64,000 nucleotides of DNA, taken from assembly GCF_001902635.1 (NCBI RefSeq), contig NZ_MJAO01000011.1, forward strand, positions 62,001 through 126,000. Direction: 5' to 3'. The notes beneath the pieces are model-generated. The model was not told where the DNA came from and did not search any database. It saw only the letters and a program-made list of their open reading frames with translations. How positions within the stretch are numbered: position 1 is the first letter of the stretch; each line of letters starts with the position of its first letter. The position numbers were made by a program, and so were the translations under genes. Origin of the DNA: Serratia marcescens (lineage in GTDB: Bacteria > Pseudomonadota > Gammaproteobacteria > Enterobacterales > Enterobacteriaceae). Below are positions 62,474-64,000 of this stretch, in pieces.

Positions 62474-62499
62474 AAAAAAAGGCGCGGAATCCGCGCCTT
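62474..62499 (-). terminator. Rho-independent terminator of pckA
   Basis: The stem AAGGCGCGG / CCGCGCCTT is followed on the minus strand by a T run, just past the pckA stop codon. It separates pckA from the toxin-antitoxin promoter. Confidence 0.88.
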
Positions 62500-62523
62500 A
62501 GCTGAAGAGGTAATGCTACCGAA

Positions 62524-64000
62524 TTACAGCTTAGGGCCGGCGCTGACCAGCGCGGCGCCCGCAGGCGTGTCGGTGTATTTGTCGAAGTTGGTGATGAAGC
62601 GTTCGGCCAGATCCTGCGCTTTTTCCTGCCACTGCTCGAGGCTGGCGTAGGTGTTGCGCGGATCGAGGATCTCCGGGTTCACGCCCGGCAGCGCGGTTGG
62701 CATCGCCAGATCGAAGATTGGCAGGGTAACGGTTTCCGCCTTGTCGATTTCACCGCTCAGGATGGCGTCGATGATGCCGCGCGTATCTTTGATCGAGATG
62801 CGTTTGCCGGTGCCGTTCCAGCCGGTGTTGACCAGGTAAGCCTGGGCGCCGGCGGCCTGCATGCGTTTCACCAGCACTTCGGCGTACTGCGTCGGGTGCA
62901 GCGACAAGAACGCGGCGCCGAAGCAGGCGGAGAAGGTTGGCGTCGGTTCGGTCACGCCGCGCTCGGTGCCGGCCAGCTTGGCGGTGAAGCCGGACAGGAA
63001 GTGGTACTGAGTCTGGTTGGCGGTCAGACGCGATACCGGCGGCAGCACGCCGAAAGCGTCGGCGGTCAGGAAGATCACCTTGGTGGCGTGACCCGCTTTG
63101 GACACCGGTTTGACGATGTTCTGGATATGGTAGATCGGGTAAGAAACGCGGGTGTTCTCGGTTTTCGAACCGTCGTTGAAGTCGATGGTGCCGTCGGCCA
63201 GTACGGTGACGTTCTCCAGCAGCGCATCGCGTTTGATGGCGTGGTAGATGTCCGGCTCGGCCTCTTCCGACAGCTTGATGGTCTTGGCGTAGCAGCCGCC
63301 TTCGAAGTTGAATACGCCGTCGTCGTCCCAACCGTGCTCGTCATCGCCGATCAGCTGACGTTTCGGATCGGTGGAGAGGGTGGTCTTACCGGTGCCGGAC
63401 AGGCCGAAGAACACCGCCACGTCGCCTTTCTCGCCCACGTTGGCTGAGCAGTGCATCGAGGCGATGCCTTTCAGCGGCAGCAGGTAGTTCATCATCGAGA
63501 ACATGCCTTTCTTCATTTCGCCGCCGTACCAGGTGCCGCCGATCAGCTGCATGCGCTCGGTCAGGTTGAAGGCGACGAAGTTCTCCGAATTCAGGCCTTG
63601 TTGCTGCCAGTTCGGGTTGGTGCATTTGGCGCCGTTCATCACCACGAAGTCTGGCTCGAAGTCAGCCAGCTCTTCGTCGCTTGGGCGGATGAACATGTTT
63701 TTCACGAAGTGCGCCTGCCAGGCCACTTCGGTGATGAAGCGCACTTTCAGGCGCGAGTCGGCGTTGGCGCCGCAGAAGGTATCCACCACGAACAGGCGTT
63801 TGCCGGACAGTTGCTCGGTGACCAGGTGTTTCAGATCGGCCCACACTTCCGGGCTGAGAGGTTTGTTGTCGTTTTTGCCTTTGCCCTGATCGGCCCACCA
63901 CACGGTATCGCGGGTGATGTCGTCGCGGACGATGTATTTGTCTTTCGGCGAACGGCCGGTGAAGATGCCGGTATCGACGGAGACGGCACCCAGCTTGGTG
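62524..64000 (-). CDS. pckA: Phosphoenolpyruvate carboxykinase (ATP), partial
   Basis: The C-terminal 492 residues of a protein usually about 540 long; the first roughly 50 residues lie beyond the right edge. It converts oxaloacetate to phosphoenolpyruvate with ATP, the entry to gluconeogenesis. The P-loop [38 protein letters not shown], and [18 protein letters not shown] are diagnostic. The reading frame continues in [18 protein letters not shown] up to the edge, so no start is assigned here. Confidence 0.96.
   Translation of the reverse strand, partial: TKLGAVSVDTGIFTGRSPKDKYIVRDDITRDTVWWADQGKGKNDNKPLSPEVWADLKHLVTEQLSGKRLFVVDTFCGANADSRLKVRFITEVAWQAHFVKNMFIRPSDEELADFEPDFVVMNGAKCTNPNWQQQGLNSENFVAFNLTERMQLIGGTWYGGEMKKGMFSMMNYLLPLKGIASMHCSANVGEKGDVAVFFGLSGTGKTTLSTDPKRQLIGDDEHGWDDDGVFNFEGGCYAKTIKLSEEAEPDIYHAIKRDALLENVTVLADGTIDFNDGSKTENTRVSYPIYHIQNIVKPVSKAGHATKVIFLTADAFGVLPPVSRLTANQTQYHFLSGFTAKLAGTERGVTEPTPTFSACFGAAFLSLHPTQYAEVLVKRMQAAGAQAYLVNTGWNGTGKRISIKDTRGIIDAILSGEIDKAETVTLPIFDLAMPTALPGVNPEILDPRNTYASLEQWQEKAQDLAERFITNFDKYTDTPAGAALVSAGPKL

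Overview
The window reads as a stretch of enterobacterial chromosome with high GC and a strong G/C preference at third codon positions. Protein similarity to Escherichia coli families is very high, and the gene order follows the E. coli pck-ompR-feo-mal-glp-glg-asd-gnt block, read here from the gnt end towards pck. Together with the inositol cluster and two ERIC repeats, this points to Serratia, most likely the S. marcescens group. That is inference from recalled family knowledge; no search was run. I see no phage, insertion sequence, CRISPR array, rRNA or tRNA.

Regions. (1) 1-11.7 kb is a complete myo-inositol catabolic cluster: a sugar-porter fragment, iolA, iolB, an RpiR-type regulator, an iolC fused to a DUF2090 domain, then iolD, iolG, an iolH-like gene and iolE. 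(2) 11.7-14.5 kb holds a Tat-exported P1-family peptidase, the acetyltransferase yhhY, a clear RyhB small RNA under a Fur box, and the pirin yhhW. (3) 14.5-18.5 kb carries gluconate uptake and phosphorylation (gntR, gntT, gntK) and yhgN. (4) An ERIC repeat with an extra palindromic insert precedes asd. (5) 20.4-30.0 kb is the glycogen operon glgBXCAP. (6) 30.1-34.0 kb is glpD followed by glpR, glpG and glpE. (7) 34.1-40.8 kb is a complete L-ascorbate regulon: ulaR and ulaG divergent from ulaABCDEF. (8) 40.8-48.5 kb is malT divergent from malPQ, then a second ERIC. (9) 48.7-51.4 kb holds nfuA, gntX, bioH and a small DUF1471 protein. (10) 51.4-54.2 kb is feoABC. (11) 54.8-57.8 kb is tex and greB. 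(12) 58.0-61.6 kb is cbpAM and ompR-envZ. (13) A VapBC/FitAB-type toxin-antitoxin pair is followed by pckA, which runs off the right edge.

The genes form a carbon-storage and sugar-entry neighbourhood. The glg genes make and degrade glycogen and malPQ handle maltodextrins. The gnt, ula, glp and iol genes feed gluconate, ascorbate, glycerol-3-phosphate and inositol into central metabolism, while pckA runs gluconeogenesis. Iron genes (ryhB, feo, nfuA) are interleaved. Against the E. coli order, six differences stand out: the iol cluster and P1 peptidase beyond yhhY; gntT in the place of gntU; the ula block where E. coli has rtc; a DUF1471 gene between feoC and bioH; cbpAM between greB and ompR; and a toxin-antitoxin pair between envZ and pckA. 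I did not find a convincing undescribed multi-gene system. The better leads are regulatory: candidate IolR operators, an unexplained terminator suggesting a short RNA upstream of malP, and the composite ERIC.
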